A stretch of DNA of 38,564 bases from JAVBUZ01 sp031554725 (GCA_031554725.1 JAVBUZ010000011.1:1-38564), one strand, 5' to 3'; shown: positions 7,383 to 16,846, counted from the first letter of the stretch. A program made the numbers and translations. Notes: generated from the letters alone by a model not told the origin.

Positions 7383-10379
7383 CTATTTCTTTTTTGCAGT
7401 ATCAAGTTCAAGCTCTTCGCGCTTATATGCGATTTCTGCATTTACGTAAATTATTTTTTCCATAAGCTCTTCTCTAGGCAACGAAGTATCAATATTATTT
7501 ACAACCATAAAGAACGCGTTATATACATTTCTCCAAGAGTAATATCCACCTGGTACCTGTGGAATGCCCTTTGCCCATTCCATAGAGGTTTGTAAGGATT
7601 CAAAATCATCTACAGGCCAAGGCATATTTAAAAAGGCTTCGTAGTTAGCGGTTGGAACTCTTGCCGCAGATCCCATCAAACTTTCCATTTCTCTTCCGTA
7701 CTGAGTCTGTGTATCCTTACTGGTCCACCATTTTAGAAATTCCCAGCTTTCCTTTGGATTTTCTGTGTCTGCCATAATCATACTTGCAAGTCCTGTACTT
7801 GCTGTTGAGTGGTCAACACTTCCATCTGCCTGCTTTGTTCCTGGTATCTGTGTAAAGCTCCATAGACCTGCAATATCTGGTGCAGATACTGCGAAGTTAT
7901 TGTAAACAGTGTAATCTGCTATAATAATTGGACACTCACCGGTACGGAAACGCTCTTCTGCACTAGTATCCTTATCTAACTTATAATCTGTATAATATTC
8001 ACAGAAGGTTTTAAACACATTTACTGCTACGTCTGTATCCAGTGCCGATGCTTTGGCATCCTCTGTATAGTAGCTACCTCCACTTTGGTATAGTATTGAA
8101 GCAAAAAGCTGCTCCGTTGGTAACATACCAAATTCCATCTGGTTCTTTGCAAGCACTGTCATCGCAACCTTTACATCATCCCAGGTTTCCGGAATCTCTA
8201 AGCCAATTTCTGCTAAAATGTCCTTTCTATAGAACATAACTGGGTACGTAATCGTTTCAGGTAAAGCGTATACTGCTTCGTCAAATGCAAACTGTGTTGC
8301 TGCTGCCTTAGGGAAGCGCTCTAACACTTCGCTTAAATCTGAAAACTGTGTTAAATCAAGTACTGCATTTCTAATACCGTAGTTAACTGGTGTATCATTT
8401 CCTGTATTAAGTACCGCACCTGCTGCGCCGTTGGTATTGGCAACCTGTATTGCCACATCTGGACCTTCCCCAACTAAAGACGCTTTCAGTAAGGTGGACA
8501 TATCAACAAGCTGAACGTTTACTCCAATTCCCGTCTGACTTGTAAAATTCTCATCAATAAGTGCTTTGATAACATTTGCCTGATCACGTCCTGACCCAAC
8601 CCATAGGGTAAGTGCTGCATTTTCTTTACCCTCAGTTACGCTACCAATACGGTTATAATCAATTACAAAGGAGTAATAAAGTCTTTGAATTTCAAAACCA
8701 CACTTAGCAAAAAATCCTGTATTATCATAATCAATGGTTACGTCTGGTGAATAAATGTTTATCTTATCTACCTGAAGTGGCTGACTGATAACCTGTGTTA
8801 TCCAGTTACCAAGCGCACGAACATTGATTTTATATGCTTTAATTACACGTACAAAAAATTCTTCATCTTCTATTAAATCATTCAACTGATCACGCATGGT
8901 TAGAAGCACTGCTTTTTTATCGGAGTTCTTTCCTGCAACCTCTTCTAACTGATAGAGGGCTTCGTCTAGAATATCTCTTGTGTCAACAAGCTCTCTATTT
9001 AAGTCTGGAAGCATTGCTGCAAGCTGATAATCTCTAAAGGTATCTGGTGTAACGCCCGTCACCTTAATTACCTGTCTATAGATATTGTTAAGTCTCTGTA
9101 CCGCTTCCTCTACCAGACCTACAATATTGGAAAACTCACCGAGTACCGCTTCCATACGAAGGGTATGATGACCTGCCTCCAAATAAAACTTGTAGGCATT
9201 TCCACTTTCATCGGATAAAACATCTTCTCGCCAGTTTTGACCATAATTAAATGCATAATCACTCATTTCTTCAAATGGAATTTCTCCATCTATGGTGATT
9301 CTTCGAGAAACATGGATACCTCTTGAAAAGTTCTGCTTATCATATAGTGAAATATTGTAATAACCACTCTCTGATATATCAAAGTCCCACTCAATCCACT
9401 GGCCAACCAAACGCCATGAGTTTCCTCCAATTGAGTTGTTAAGTAGCTCCTTAGCACTTGCTGGTGAAACAGAAGGTGCTGACTGATCCTGCTGTGGGTA
9501 AAGCATCTGAGAAGATGTTTTACTTGCATACTCGCCTTCAATAATGATTTTTTTGTCTTTAGAGTCCGACGCTCCTTTTGCTTCCCATTCTCGCATCACT
9601 TCGTCATATGACTTTGTGGCTCCTTCATTGGTTAGTACAAGCTTGTTAATAAGCATTGGCTCCTTTAATGAAAGTAAAGAGATGGTATGATTTCCTTTTT
9701 CAAAATATATGTATAATGGCTTTGTTATGTATCCATCACTGTCATATAAGTATCTGCTTTGCCATTCCGGGATTTCTACACTGTTTGGCTTCATATCGTT
9801 GCCTTGGTTATCTTTTTCCCAAACCTTGACTGTTACACCATTTTCATCCACGTAGGTTTCTTTTACGCTACTTTCCCATACTCTGGGAAAGCTTACAAGT
9901 GCAAGCTCCTCATATGGTAGCTTCCCATCAACAAATACACTTCTTTGTATATCTGAGTTTTTGCCTTCTACTGGGTAATACACCACTTCAAGATTGTAAA
10001 AGCCGCTGGTTGGCACATCCACCTCGAACTCAATAAGTGAATTCTCACTGGTTAAAACGCTAACGCCCTCCATTCCATCAAATCTCACCATTTCCTGCGC
10101 TTTTTCAGCTACGTCTTTATTTTCATATCGAACATAGCCTGCTGCTGGAATTTCGATTTTTTGCTCTGGATAAGCCCCATCTGCGTAGCTTTCCATGTAA
10201 TCTTTATATCCCAGCACTGATTTATCAATGTTATAGGTGCTAACGATATCATCAAATTCATCCATGGATAAATCTGTTACCGCGCTGGAATCTAGCATAT
10301 TTACCGAAAAGATACTACAAACCATAACCGTAGCAAGCGCTAACGCCATGAATCTTTTCCCCATTGCCCTTACTTTCAT
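7383..10379 (-). CDS. Large sugar-binding lipoprotein-like/extracellular solute-binding protein with N-terminal carbohydrate-binding-like domains
   Basis: 998 residues from the ATG at 10379. I chose that start over a frame extension to 10421 because GAGAGG lies 9 nt before it and the extension would overlap the mannanase gene. A signal peptide (about residues 1-35) is followed by two beta-sandwich-like modules (roughly 45-245 and 265-400), with segments such as SGFYNLEVVYYPVEGKNSD and SGYYNISLYDKQNFSRGIHV, resembling galactose-binding/CBM folds. A helical stretch follows (about 410-560). The C-terminal 400 residues are a MalE-type binding domain, starting LTLWVGSGRDQANVIKAL. A normal MalE-type protein is about 400-450 residues, so this one is more than twice as long. 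It probably captures polysaccharide at the surface and hands oligosaccharide to the permeases encoded just downstream. Confidence 0.88.
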   Translation of the reverse strand: MKVRAMGKRFMALALATVMVCSIFSVNMLDSSAVTDLSMDEFDDIVSTYNIDKSVLGYKDYMESYADGAYPEQKIEIPAAGYVRYENKDVAEKAQEMVRFDGMEGVSVLTSENSLIEFEVDVPTSGFYNLEVVYYPVEGKNSDIQRSVFVDGKLPYEELALVSFPRVWESSVKETYVDENGVTVKVWEKDNQGNDMKPNSVEIPEWQSRYLYDSDGYITKPLYIYFEKGNHTISLLSLKEPMLINKLVLTNEGATKSYDEVMREWEAKGASDSKDKKIIIEGEYASKTSSQMLYPQQDQSAPSVSPASAKELLNNSIGGNSWRLVGQWIEWDFDISESGYYNISLYDKQNFSRGIHVSRRITIDGEIPFEEMSDYAFNYGQNWREDVLSDESGNAYKFYLEAGHHTLRMEAVLGEFSNIVGLVEEAVQRLNNIYRQVIKVTGVTPDTFRDYQLAAMLPDLNRELVDTRDILDEALYQLEEVAGKNSDKKAVLLTMRDQLNDLIEDEEFFVRVIKAYKINVRALGNWITQVISQPLQVDKINIYSPDVTIDYDNTGFFAKCGFEIQRLYYSFVIDYNRIGSVTEGKENAALTLWVGSGRDQANVIKALIDENFTSQTGIGVNVQLVDMSTLLKASLVGEGPDVAIQVANTNGAAGAVLNTGNDTPVNYGIRNAVLDLTQFSDLSEVLERFPKAAATQFAFDEAVYALPETITYPVMFYRKDILAEIGLEIPETWDDVKVAMTVLAKNQMEFGMLPTEQLFASILYQSGGSYYTEDAKASALDTDVAVNVFKTFCEYYTDYKLDKDTSAEERFRTGECPIIIADYTVYNNFAVSAPDIAGLWSFTQIPGTKQADGSVDHSTASTGLASMIMADTENPKESWEFLKWWTSKDTQTQYGREMESLMGSAARVPTANYEAFLNMPWPVDDFESLQTSMEWAKGIPQVPGGYYSWRNVYNAFFMVVNNIDTSLPREELMEKIIYVNAEIAYKREELELDTAKKK

Positions 10380-10395
10380 AACCCTTACCTCTCTT

Positions 10396-11898
10396 TTACT
10401 TACGAATCGGGTATTCCCCAAAATCTGGTAAATCCTCTAGTGTAATAACATCTTCATCTAAGTAAGCCTTTTTCAGCATATATTCTTCGGTGTACTGTTC
10501 GCTTAAGGTATGAATTACAACATCCTTTGCTACAAACTCACCGCCCCAAGTGCACCACATTCCCCACATTGCCCCGTCTCTTCTTGCAAGCTCTGGATCA
10601 AATATGCAGCCATTTTCTGTCATATAGATTGGCTTTGCCTCTGCCGGGTAGTTCTTTACGATATCTCTAAAGGCTGCCGCTTGAGAAGTGTATACCTTCT
10701 CTCCTGGATAAATGTCTGTTCCGATGATATCAACATATTCATCGCCCGGATACCAGTCAGCATCCTGGCCATTCCAAACCCAAATTAAATTATCTAGCTC
10801 GTATTCCTTGGTGTACTTTTCATACATACATATGTAAAGCTTTTTATACGCCTCTGCCCCTGCATTGCCCCACCAGAACCAGCCGCCGCTTGCTTCGTGA
10901 AGAGGTCTAAACAAAATAGGTACGCCTGCTTCTTTTAGTTCCAGAAGCTCTTTTGCAATTACGTCCATATCCTGCATCAAAAGCTGGTAGCCTTCTTCGT
11001 CCTCACCATTCATAATTTTAGCAAGATCAATATTGGTATGTTCCTTGTAAAAGCCACTGTACCAGGTTCCCGTCAAGTACTTGGTTGGTGCATTCCAGTG
11101 CCAGCAAAATGTAACAATTCCACCACTTTCCCAAAAGTCGATAGCAAACTTTGTTGCATAGCTCTTGGAGCCATGTTCCACTCTTGAAGGAGAGCATTCA
11201 ATAAAGTCAAGTCCTATAATTGCTGGTGTTTTTCCTGTTGTATTTTTTATTACTTGAAATTCTTTTCCATATTGTCCTGTATCACAGGTCTGTCCTGATA
11301 AAAACTTCTCTCCATAAATATCACATAAGTAGCTGTAAAGTCTCTGTGTTATTTCGGAAGAATTTGGATTGGAAAGCTTACCAGATACATTGAAAATATC
11401 TTGATCTATAGGTTCTGAAGTCATAACTTCTAATTTATCCAAGAGTATCCACCCCCAATATTTTGATAGGGTAACTTGGTGACTTCCTGCCTCCAAATAA
11501 ACACCTTCTAAAATAGAATCTGTAAAGCTCGCTTCCTCTACATATACAGTTCCTATTCTTTCTCCGTCCACATCTACATAGTTGTGTTTTTCGCCGCCTG
11601 CGCTGGCGCTAACGAAGTTCAAATCATAATGTCCCGTTTCTGCAACCTCTATGCTGATGGACCAGCTATCCTCATCCTTTGCAAAACCCTCTACATATCC
11701 AGTACCTGAATATCCAGTCTTGCTAGGATTCTTGGCAACTCCTACGCCCCCGCTAAAGCTTCCATCCTCTGCTTCGTAGCTGGAAAGTATTTCTGGAACA
11801 AAGTCTTCTTTTTCTTTTTTCTGCTCCTTACTTCCACAACCTGCAAGTGAAAGAGTAAGTAATCCTATCATCCCCAAAATCAAGTTTCTCTTTTTCAT
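10396..11898 (-). CDS. GH26 beta-mannanase, secreted lipoprotein with N-terminal CBM
   Basis: 500 residues. The lipoprotein signal is MKKRNLILGMIGLLTLSLAGC, with lipid-anchored Cys21. Residues about 40-158 form a CBM35/CBM6-like module, ending HQVTLSKYWGWILLDKLEV. The GH26 barrel runs from about 168 to 480. Two family hallmarks are visible: RPLHEASGGWFWWG, which carries the acid/base Glu335, and PIYMTENG, which carries the nucleophile Glu428. GH26 enzymes hydrolyse internal beta-1,4-mannosidic bonds. Anchored outside the cell, it would release oligosaccharides for the ABC importer encoded next. It lies 27 bp after the GH130 gene. The GH26 call is strong; mannan rather than mixed-linkage glucan as substrate is supported by the GH130 and epimerase neighbours. 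Confidence 0.93.
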   Translation of the reverse strand: MKKRNLILGMIGLLTLSLAGCGSKEQKKEKEDFVPEILSSYEAEDGSFSGGVGVAKNPSKTGYSGTGYVEGFAKDEDSWSISIEVAETGHYDLNFVSASAGGEKHNYVDVDGERIGTVYVEEASFTDSILEGVYLEAGSHQVTLSKYWGWILLDKLEVMTSEPIDQDIFNVSGKLSNPNSSEITQRLYSYLCDIYGEKFLSGQTCDTGQYGKEFQVIKNTTGKTPAIIGLDFIECSPSRVEHGSKSYATKFAIDFWESGGIVTFCWHWNAPTKYLTGTWYSGFYKEHTNIDLAKIMNGEDEEGYQLLMQDMDVIAKELLELKEAGVPILFRPLHEASGGWFWWGNAGAEAYKKLYICMYEKYTKEYELDNLIWVWNGQDADWYPGDEYVDIIGTDIYPGEKVYTSQAAAFRDIVKNYPAEAKPIYMTENGCIFDPELARRDGAMWGMWCTWGGEFVAKDVVIHTLSEQYTEEYMLKKAYLDEDVITLEDLPDFGEYPIRK

Positions 11899-11925
11899 AA
11901 TTTTACTTTCCCGCCTTGGTGCCGT

Positions 11926-13101
11926 TTACTGTTTCCCCAGAAATTCCAGATTTTTTTGTATAAACTCACATCTTTGTGCCACACACTCCACACTTCTTAG
12001 TGGGTCTGTTGGTGTTTCAAACACATAATCAACTAGCTTTTCTACTGTAGTTGTTGCTACATGTAGTCTTGTGTCACTGGATGCATAGTAAATGTAAACC
12101 TCGCCGTCCTTGGTTGCTATTGCTCCATTTGTGAATACAACATTGGATACATCTCCAACTCTCTCGCCGCCCCTTGGCCCAATTAACAGTCCCGAAGGCT
12201 CTGCGATTACTTTGGTTGGATCCTCTAAATCTGTAGCAAAGGCATAGATAACATATCTAAGTCCTGCCGCTGTATTTCTAACACCATGTGCGATATGGAT
12301 AAAACCTCTGTCTGTTTTAATTGGTACTGCACCAGCTCCATTCTTACTTTCTGTAATGGTGTGATACTTTCTAATGGAAGTCATCTTTTCTTCATCAACT
12401 ACGGCATTTGTAATATCATCACAAAGTCCAAAGCCAATTCCACCGCCTGAGCCTGTGTCAATAAAGTCATCCATTGGTCTGGTGTAAAAGGCATACTTTC
12501 CATCTACAAATTCTGGATGTAAAACTACATTTCGCTGCTGTGGAGAACGTTTTGTTACTAAGTTTGGAAGTCTTTCCCATGTCTTTAAATCCTTTGTTCT
12601 CACGATGCCGGCTGCTGCCACTGCTGCGGATAAGTCTTTCGCTTCTTTATCCTTACTTTCTGAACAAAAAACGCCGTATATATATCCATCCTCATGCTTG
12701 GTTAGTCGCATGTCATATACATTTGTTTCTTCTGGGCAAGTATCTGGAAGAAGAATTGGGTAATCCCAAAAACGGAAGCCGTCCACTCCATTATCACTTT
12801 CTGCAACTCCAAAAAAGGACTTTCTATCATTTCCTTCGATTCTCGCTACCAAATAGTACTTTCCATTTAGTTCAATTGCGCCTGAGTTAAATACCGCATT
12901 TACTCCAAGTCTTTCTTGAAAAAAAGGATTTGTTTCTGGATTTAAGTCAAAACGCCAAGTAAGTGGAATATGTTCTCTTGTTAAAACCGGGTAGGTATAT
13001 CTATCGTAAATCCCATTATAAAAGCTCTCATCCTTACTGTTTTTTCTATTTATAAGTTCCTCATATTTCTTATTTTCATTTTCATATTGTTTATGAAGCA
13101 T
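11926..13101 (-). CDS. GH130 4-O-beta-D-mannosyl-D-glucose phosphorylase
   Basis: 391 residues, the usual size for GH130 subfamily 1. Conserved stretches are RLGVNAVFNSGAIELNGKYY, VARIEGNDRKSFFGVAESD, and NVYDMRLTKHEDGYIYGVFC with the proposed general-acid Asp130. These enzymes phosphorolyse beta-1,4-mannosylglucose to mannose 1-phosphate and glucose in the cytoplasm; no signal peptide is seen. The next gene upstream encodes cellobiose 2-epimerase, which makes mannosylglucose from mannobiose. This pairing is the known anaerobic mannan pathway described in Bacteroides and Ruminococcus. Confusion with a mannooligosaccharide phosphorylase (GH130_2) is possible, but length and context favour the mannosylglucose enzyme. 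Confidence 0.9.
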   Translation of the reverse strand: MLHKQYENENKKYEELINRKNSKDESFYNGIYDRYTYPVLTREHIPLTWRFDLNPETNPFFQERLGVNAVFNSGAIELNGKYYLVARIEGNDRKSFFGVAESDNGVDGFRFWDYPILLPDTCPEETNVYDMRLTKHEDGYIYGVFCSESKDKEAKDLSAAVAAAGIVRTKDLKTWERLPNLVTKRSPQQRNVVLHPEFVDGKYAFYTRPMDDFIDTGSGGGIGFGLCDDITNAVVDEEKMTSIRKYHTITESKNGAGAVPIKTDRGFIHIAHGVRNTAAGLRYVIYAFATDLEDPTKVIAEPSGLLIGPRGGERVGDVSNVVFTNGAIATKDGEVYIYYASSDTRLHVATTTVEKLVDYVFETPTDPLRSVECVAQRCEFIQKNLEFLGKQ

Positions 13102-13120
13102 TTTTTCCTCTTTCCAGCTC

Positions 13121-14293
13121 TTAAGCTTCTATATTTCTGCGAATAACTTCTATGCACATTCTTCCATTGTGGTATGGGCACTTCCATGGCTCTACGATTG
13201 GGCGCCCCTCAAAAGGTTTTCCTTCCTGAGAAACTTCCCAGTACCATTCTGAACCAGCTCTTTTATCTAGCATGAATTCTTTTATGAATTCCCATTCACT
13301 TTTTGCTGCCTCCAAATATTTCTTTTCATGAGGTCTTTTTTCATAAGCATTTAAAAAGCCTACTACTGTTTCTGCCTGTACCCACCAAATACGGTGTGTA
13401 TTTACCTCTCCAGCTTCACATTCGTTATGAAGGGAGTGACCATCAAATGCCACCTTATATATTTCTTCCTCTAAATCCTGTGTAATTGGTGTCATTTTGT
13501 TTTTGTAGCTTTCTATACCAAGAACTTCTACCCCTCTATCAATAAGCCAAGCCGTTTCAATGTCATGTCCATAAGAATGTAGATTAATAATCGTATTCAT
13601 GTTTTTATCAAAAAATACTTCTTGTCTATGTAGGTCAGGGTTATACACCTTATCTGCAAAGGTATCTAAAATCCATTTTAGCCTTTCACCAACCTTTACA
13701 TCCTTTGTTACACGATAAAGCTCTGTATATGCTTCAAAAACATGTAGTAGGGTATTCATCGTTTTGTCTGCAATAACACCATTTTCAGAAAGCTTATCAT
13801 TATCTACTGGTTTAAATTCTCTATCAAAGGCTTCCAGATATCCAATGTCGTCTGTACACTTGGTCTCAATTAAATCGAACAAATCCATCGCCATCTTAAG
13901 TGCTTCTTTATCTCCACTAGCATCATAATAGGAAGATAAAGCATAAATAGAAAAGGCCTGATTATATGTATGCTTTGTACCATCCTCCACTCTACCATCA
14001 AAGGTGGTAGACCAAAGTACTCCGCCAAACTCTTTATCCATACAGTGCTCTTTTAAATAAGTAAATCCATGCTTTGCATAGTCTAGTAAGGAATCCTCCT
14101 TTAGAAGCAAATAGGCGTTAGAAAAGAACCATGTAATTCGACTATTTAGAATACATCCTTTCACTGCTTCTTTTTCAATCTGCAGTTCATAATCCATATA
14201 TCCATAAAAGCCGCCGTTCACATCGTCCTTCATATTCTTCCAAAAGGGTATTAAGTTTCCTTCTAAATGAGCTCGCATTTCCTGTACTAGCAT
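13121..14293 (-). CDS. Cellobiose 2-epimerase (AGE superfamily)
   Basis: 390 residues, the length of Ruminococcus-type cellobiose 2-epimerases. It begins MLVQEMRAHLEGNLIPFWKN and shows the (alpha/alpha)6-barrel pattern of the N-acylglucosamine 2-epimerase superfamily. Catalytic-type histidines fall at His243 (HSYGHDIETAWL) and His375 (KCPYHNGRMCIEVIRR), positions almost identical to those in characterised enzymes; His184 (TLLHVFEAY) is also present. It interconverts the reducing-end glucose and mannose of beta-1,4 disaccharides, here likely mannobiose to mannosylglucose. It is the first gene of the leftward operon: GGGGAGG lies 7 nt upstream of its ATG, and the divergent AraC-type gene starts 335 bp away. 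Confidence 0.92.
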   Translation of the reverse strand: MLVQEMRAHLEGNLIPFWKNMKDDVNGGFYGYMDYELQIEKEAVKGCILNSRITWFFSNAYLLLKEDSLLDYAKHGFTYLKEHCMDKEFGGVLWSTTFDGRVEDGTKHTYNQAFSIYALSSYYDASGDKEALKMAMDLFDLIETKCTDDIGYLEAFDREFKPVDNDKLSENGVIADKTMNTLLHVFEAYTELYRVTKDVKVGERLKWILDTFADKVYNPDLHRQEVFFDKNMNTIINLHSYGHDIETAWLIDRGVEVLGIESYKNKMTPITQDLEEEIYKVAFDGHSLHNECEAGEVNTHRIWWVQAETVVGFLNAYEKRPHEKKYLEAAKSEWEFIKEFMLDKRAGSEWYWEVSQEGKPFEGRPIVEPWKCPYHNGRMCIEVIRRNIEA

Positions 14294-14628
14294 GTAGTTT
14301 CCTCCCCAAAGTTAACTTCCATCTCTATTTGTTTCTACTATTAAAACTTACACAAATTTTTAAACAGTTATAAAAGTAGGTTTATTTAAGTTAATTAATA
14401 AATTAATAAACAGCATTTAATTAAGTTAATTTATTTTATAGTATACTACAATCTCGAGTTTTTTCATCACCTTATATTGCGTTTTTTAATCTATTATTGC
14501 TCTTTTTGTTAATTTCGTATAGATGCACAAATTTTATAGTTCTTTTTTGGTAATTTTTATGTATACGCTTTTTGCTTTGGATTTTAATATATGGTATAGT
14601 ATTTTTATTAACTTCGGAGGTTTATTAA
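14294..14628. promoter_or_regulatory. Divergent control region between the mannan operon and the AraC-type regulator gene
   Basis: This AT-rich gap has no gene. The sequence TTAAGTTAATT occurs twice in the same orientation, at 14386-14396 and 14421-14431, 35 bp apart start to start. The copy nearer the operon overlaps a candidate leftward -35 box (TTAACT, plus-strand 14389-14394) that is 16 bp from a -10 box (TATAAC, 14367-14372). Spaced direct repeats abutting the -35 box are the usual layout for AraC-family activators. A rightward promoter for the regulator is plausible at TTGCTT (14572-14577), 17 bp, TATAGT (14595-14600). All sites are read by eye and unproven. Confidence 0.45.
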
Positions 14629-15456
14629 GTGAATAAATTTGAGTCATTATCTTCTCAAACTTCATATAGTAATAACGCATTAATAAGCTTAGGTTGCACA
14701 GAAAGGATTAAATGTGCACCCAATGAACTCTTTCGAAGCAAAGAGCATCATTTCTATTGCCTTGCATTTACCCAAAATGGTTCTGCGCTCTACAGAGACA
14801 AGCAAAGAAGTATGAACCTTTCTTCGAATAGTCTTTTGCTTTTCGCGTCTTCGGATGTCATTGGCATTCGCGCCCTAGAGACTGGTTGGGAGGCTATTCT
14901 ATTTTACTTTTCCGGAAATGCTCTTCCTTATTATCATGATGCAATCGCTATGAGTACAGACTCGCCCCTCTATCTTTCTGTAAATTCTCCCTTGGAAGAC
15001 TCTTTGCTTTCTTTGCTTCAATTAAAAAATAGCTCCTCATTAGCAGAGGAGCTTATCATAAACAAGCATGCCATCTCTATTTTTTCCGAATTTTTAGTAA
15101 ACGGAAGTCTTACCGCTACTATTAGCCCCAAGGCGCCTCCATATCTTCTAAAAATAAAGGAAGAATTTGAGCAAAATTACAGCAAACACTTTGCCCTAGA
15201 TGATCTATCCGCCAAATATAAGATAAGTAAATATAGACTTTGTAGAGAATTTGAACGCAGTTTTGGTTTTCCTCCTATAAAATACTTAAATAAAATACGA
15301 ATTCAAAATGCCTGCTCGCTTCTGCTTTCTACCGACATGCGAATTAATGAAATTTCAACAAGTGTGGGAATTGAAAGCAATAATCATTTTATTCGATTAT
15401 TTAAAACAGAGCTTTCCATGACACCATTACAATATAGACAAAAAATGCATCTATAG
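14629..15456 (+). CDS. AraC-family transcriptional regulator
   Basis: 275 residues from a GTG start at 14629, chosen because CGGAGG lies 8 nt upstream. The N-terminal ~150 residues look like an AraC-type cupin sensor. The C-terminal ~100 residues are the double helix-turn-helix, with LDDLSAKYKISKYRLCREFE and the second signature around INEISTSVGIESNNHFIRLF then KTELSMTPLQYRQK. It is transcribed away from the mannan operon and ends the cluster, so it probably activates that operon in response to a manno-oligosaccharide. The family is certain; the target and inducer are inferred from position and from the direct repeats in the shared intergenic region. Confidence 0.92.
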   Translation: MNKFESLSSQTSYSNNALISLGCTERIKCAPNELFRSKEHHFYCLAFTQNGSALYRDKQRSMNLSSNSLLLFASSDVIGIRALETGWEAILFYFSGNALPYYHDAIAMSTDSPLYLSVNSPLEDSLLSLLQLKNSSSLAEELIINKHAISIFSEFLVNGSLTATISPKAPPYLLKIKEEFEQNYSKHFALDDLSAKYKISKYRLCREFERSFGFPPIKYLNKIRIQNACSLLLSTDMRINEISTSVGIESNNHFIRLFKTELSMTPLQYRQKMHL

Positions 15457-15565
15457 CTTTTTCCATTTTTTACTTGTATTTTTTTGAATTAAATCATGTT
15501 AGTATCTTCTTGTAACAACTTTGTAATATTTAAGAAACAAATTCGTAACACAAGGAGGATTTAAC

Positions 15566-16351
15566 ATGAAGAACAAAACTTTATTTTCATTAGCAGCACT
15601 AACACTTGCAGGTACCATGATGTTTCCTATGACAGCAATGGCTGCACCATGCCTACAGGGGGCAGCTAACACAAAGATGATTGTTGTAAATGGCAACAAC
15701 TATGATGATCTAAAAAGCACATTAGCAAACTATGGAATTAATCTAGATTCCCTTAAAAATGCTTGCAACAATACAAACGCTGTCAAATCACAAACCTGCG
15801 CTCCTACTCAGGTGACCCCTTCCTCAGATTCAAACTGTGGAAGCAAAACTGATTCAAACAATGCAACAAAACCAGCAGATACTACACCCGCAGCTACTCC
15901 AGCATCCACAACACCTTCTTCAAGTACACCAGCGTCTACTACACCTGAGTCTACTACCGAAGAAAAAACAGCAAAACGTACTTATGCTGAGCAAGTTGTC
16001 GATCTAGTAAATGCCGAAAGAAAAGCGGAAGGATTATCCGCCCTTACCCTGGATAAAACCATTGAAAAAGCTGCGCTAGTTAGAGCAAAAGAAATTGTAA
16101 CGAAATTTTCTCATACAAGACCAAGTGGAAAAAGCTTTAGCACCGCACTAACCGATGCCGGCGTTAGCTTCAAAGGAGCTGGCGAAAATATTGCTTGGGG
16201 TCAGAAAACACCAGAAGAAGTTGTCGAAGGCTGGATGAACAGCGAAGGTCATAGAGCTAACATTATGAACGCGAAATATACTAAGATAGGTGTTGGATAT
16301 TACCAGAATGGGGCTGGAAGAAATTATTGGACACAGCTATTTACGTATTAA
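15566..16351 (+). CDS. Secreted CAP-domain (SCP/YkwD-like) protein
   Basis: 261 residues. The signal peptide has a likely AMA/AP cleavage near residue 27. A Cys-containing region (about 28-83) follows, then a Thr/Pro/Ser-rich linker (about 85-132), and a C-terminal CAP domain (about 138-259). CAP hallmarks are VDLVNAERKAEGLSALTLD, KFSHTRPSGKSFSTALTDAG, GENIAWGQKTPEEVVEGWM and HRANIMN. The layout is that of the YkwD family common in spore-forming Firmicutes. The start at 15566 has AAGGAGGA upstream. These proteins are extracellular; the biochemical function of bacterial members is mostly unknown. Confidence 0.9.
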   Translation: MKNKTLFSLAALTLAGTMMFPMTAMAAPCLQGAANTKMIVVNGNNYDDLKSTLANYGINLDSLKNACNNTNAVKSQTCAPTQVTPSSDSNCGSKTDSNNATKPADTTPAATPASTTPSSSTPASTTPESTTEEKTAKRTYAEQVVDLVNAERKAEGLSALTLDKTIEKAALVRAKEIVTKFSHTRPSGKSFSTALTDAGVSFKGAGENIAWGQKTPEEVVEGWMNSEGHRANIMNAKYTKIGVGYYQNGAGRNYWTQLFTY

Positions 16352-16454
16352 AAAAAACTTTTCATGTCGAATGGCGGAATATTGTGTCAAAACCTGAAAC
16401 CTTGCATATATTAAAGTATAAACAAAAACAATCATATGAAAGGATCCTCTCGAG

Positions 16455-16646
16455 ATGATGAATTATGAAGATAACTACTATGACAAATGTGAAAAGGAAA
16501 ATAAATGTGATAGATGTGAAAAACCTGAAAAAGAAGATAAATGCAAAAAGCAGGAAATTAATATAATTCTTAAACCAGAACGTGTTCGCATCTGCGGAAC
16601 AATTAATGTTGATTTAACCTTATTCTTTGATGAAAAGTGCAAATAA
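16455..16646 (+). CDS. Small Lys/Glu/Cys-rich hypothetical protein
   Basis: 63 residues (or 62 from the second ATG at 16458). The N-terminal half is highly charged, with Cys spaced as CEKENKCDRC and later CKKQ. The C-terminal half looks like a beta-strand segment (INIILKPERVRICGTINVDL). Six cysteines are present in all. AAGGATC lies upstream and a clear terminator lies 27 bp downstream, which supports a real single-gene transcript. I do not recognise the family. Metal binding or a spore-coat role would be guesses from composition. Confidence 0.6.
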   Translation: MMNYEDNYYDKCEKENKCDRCEKPEKEDKCKKQEINIILKPERVRICGTINVDLTLFFDEKCK

Positions 16647-16672
16647 GTCCGCCTCCAAATAGTTTTCTCTAT

Positions 16673-16708
16673 CTAAGCTCGGTATAACACCGAGCTTAGA
16701 TTTTGTTT
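16673..16708 (+). terminator. Rho-independent terminator after the small Cys-rich gene
   Basis: A perfect 10-bp stem, CTAAGCTCGG (16673-16682) pairing with CCGAGCTTAG (16690-16699), encloses a 7-nt loop and is followed by a T-rich tail (ATTTTGTTT). It ends the transcript of the small gene just upstream. Confidence 0.8.
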
Positions 16709-16788
16709 ATAACTATTTTTAGCAAATGTATTCCACACTGCTTTTCTATTAACAGATAATTATTTGCAGGTCATCTATCATTTATCTA

Positions 16789-16817
16789 TTGCTATCCAAC
16801 ACTTAACGCACTATAAT
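16789..16817 (+). promoter_or_regulatory. Promoter of the HTH/MFS operon
   Basis: TTGCTA (16789-16794), a 17-bp spacer and a perfect TATAAT (16812-16817) lie 30 bp before the ATG at 16847. TTGGAGG provides the ribosome binding site. Read by eye; the spacing is ideal for the vegetative sigma factor. Confidence 0.6.
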
Positions 16818-16846
16818 ACTCCTATATTTTATATTGGAGGTACGAT

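Noticed and set aside
15499..15699. Leftward 66-codon frame over the start of the CAP-domain gene
   Set aside because: It overlaps a signal peptide and ribosome binding site on the other strand and has no family features.
15885..15965. Repeated ACACC/TCTACT units as a short tandem repeat or CRISPR-like array
   Set aside because: They encode the Thr/Pro/Ser linker of the CAP protein; there are no spacers or regular repeats.
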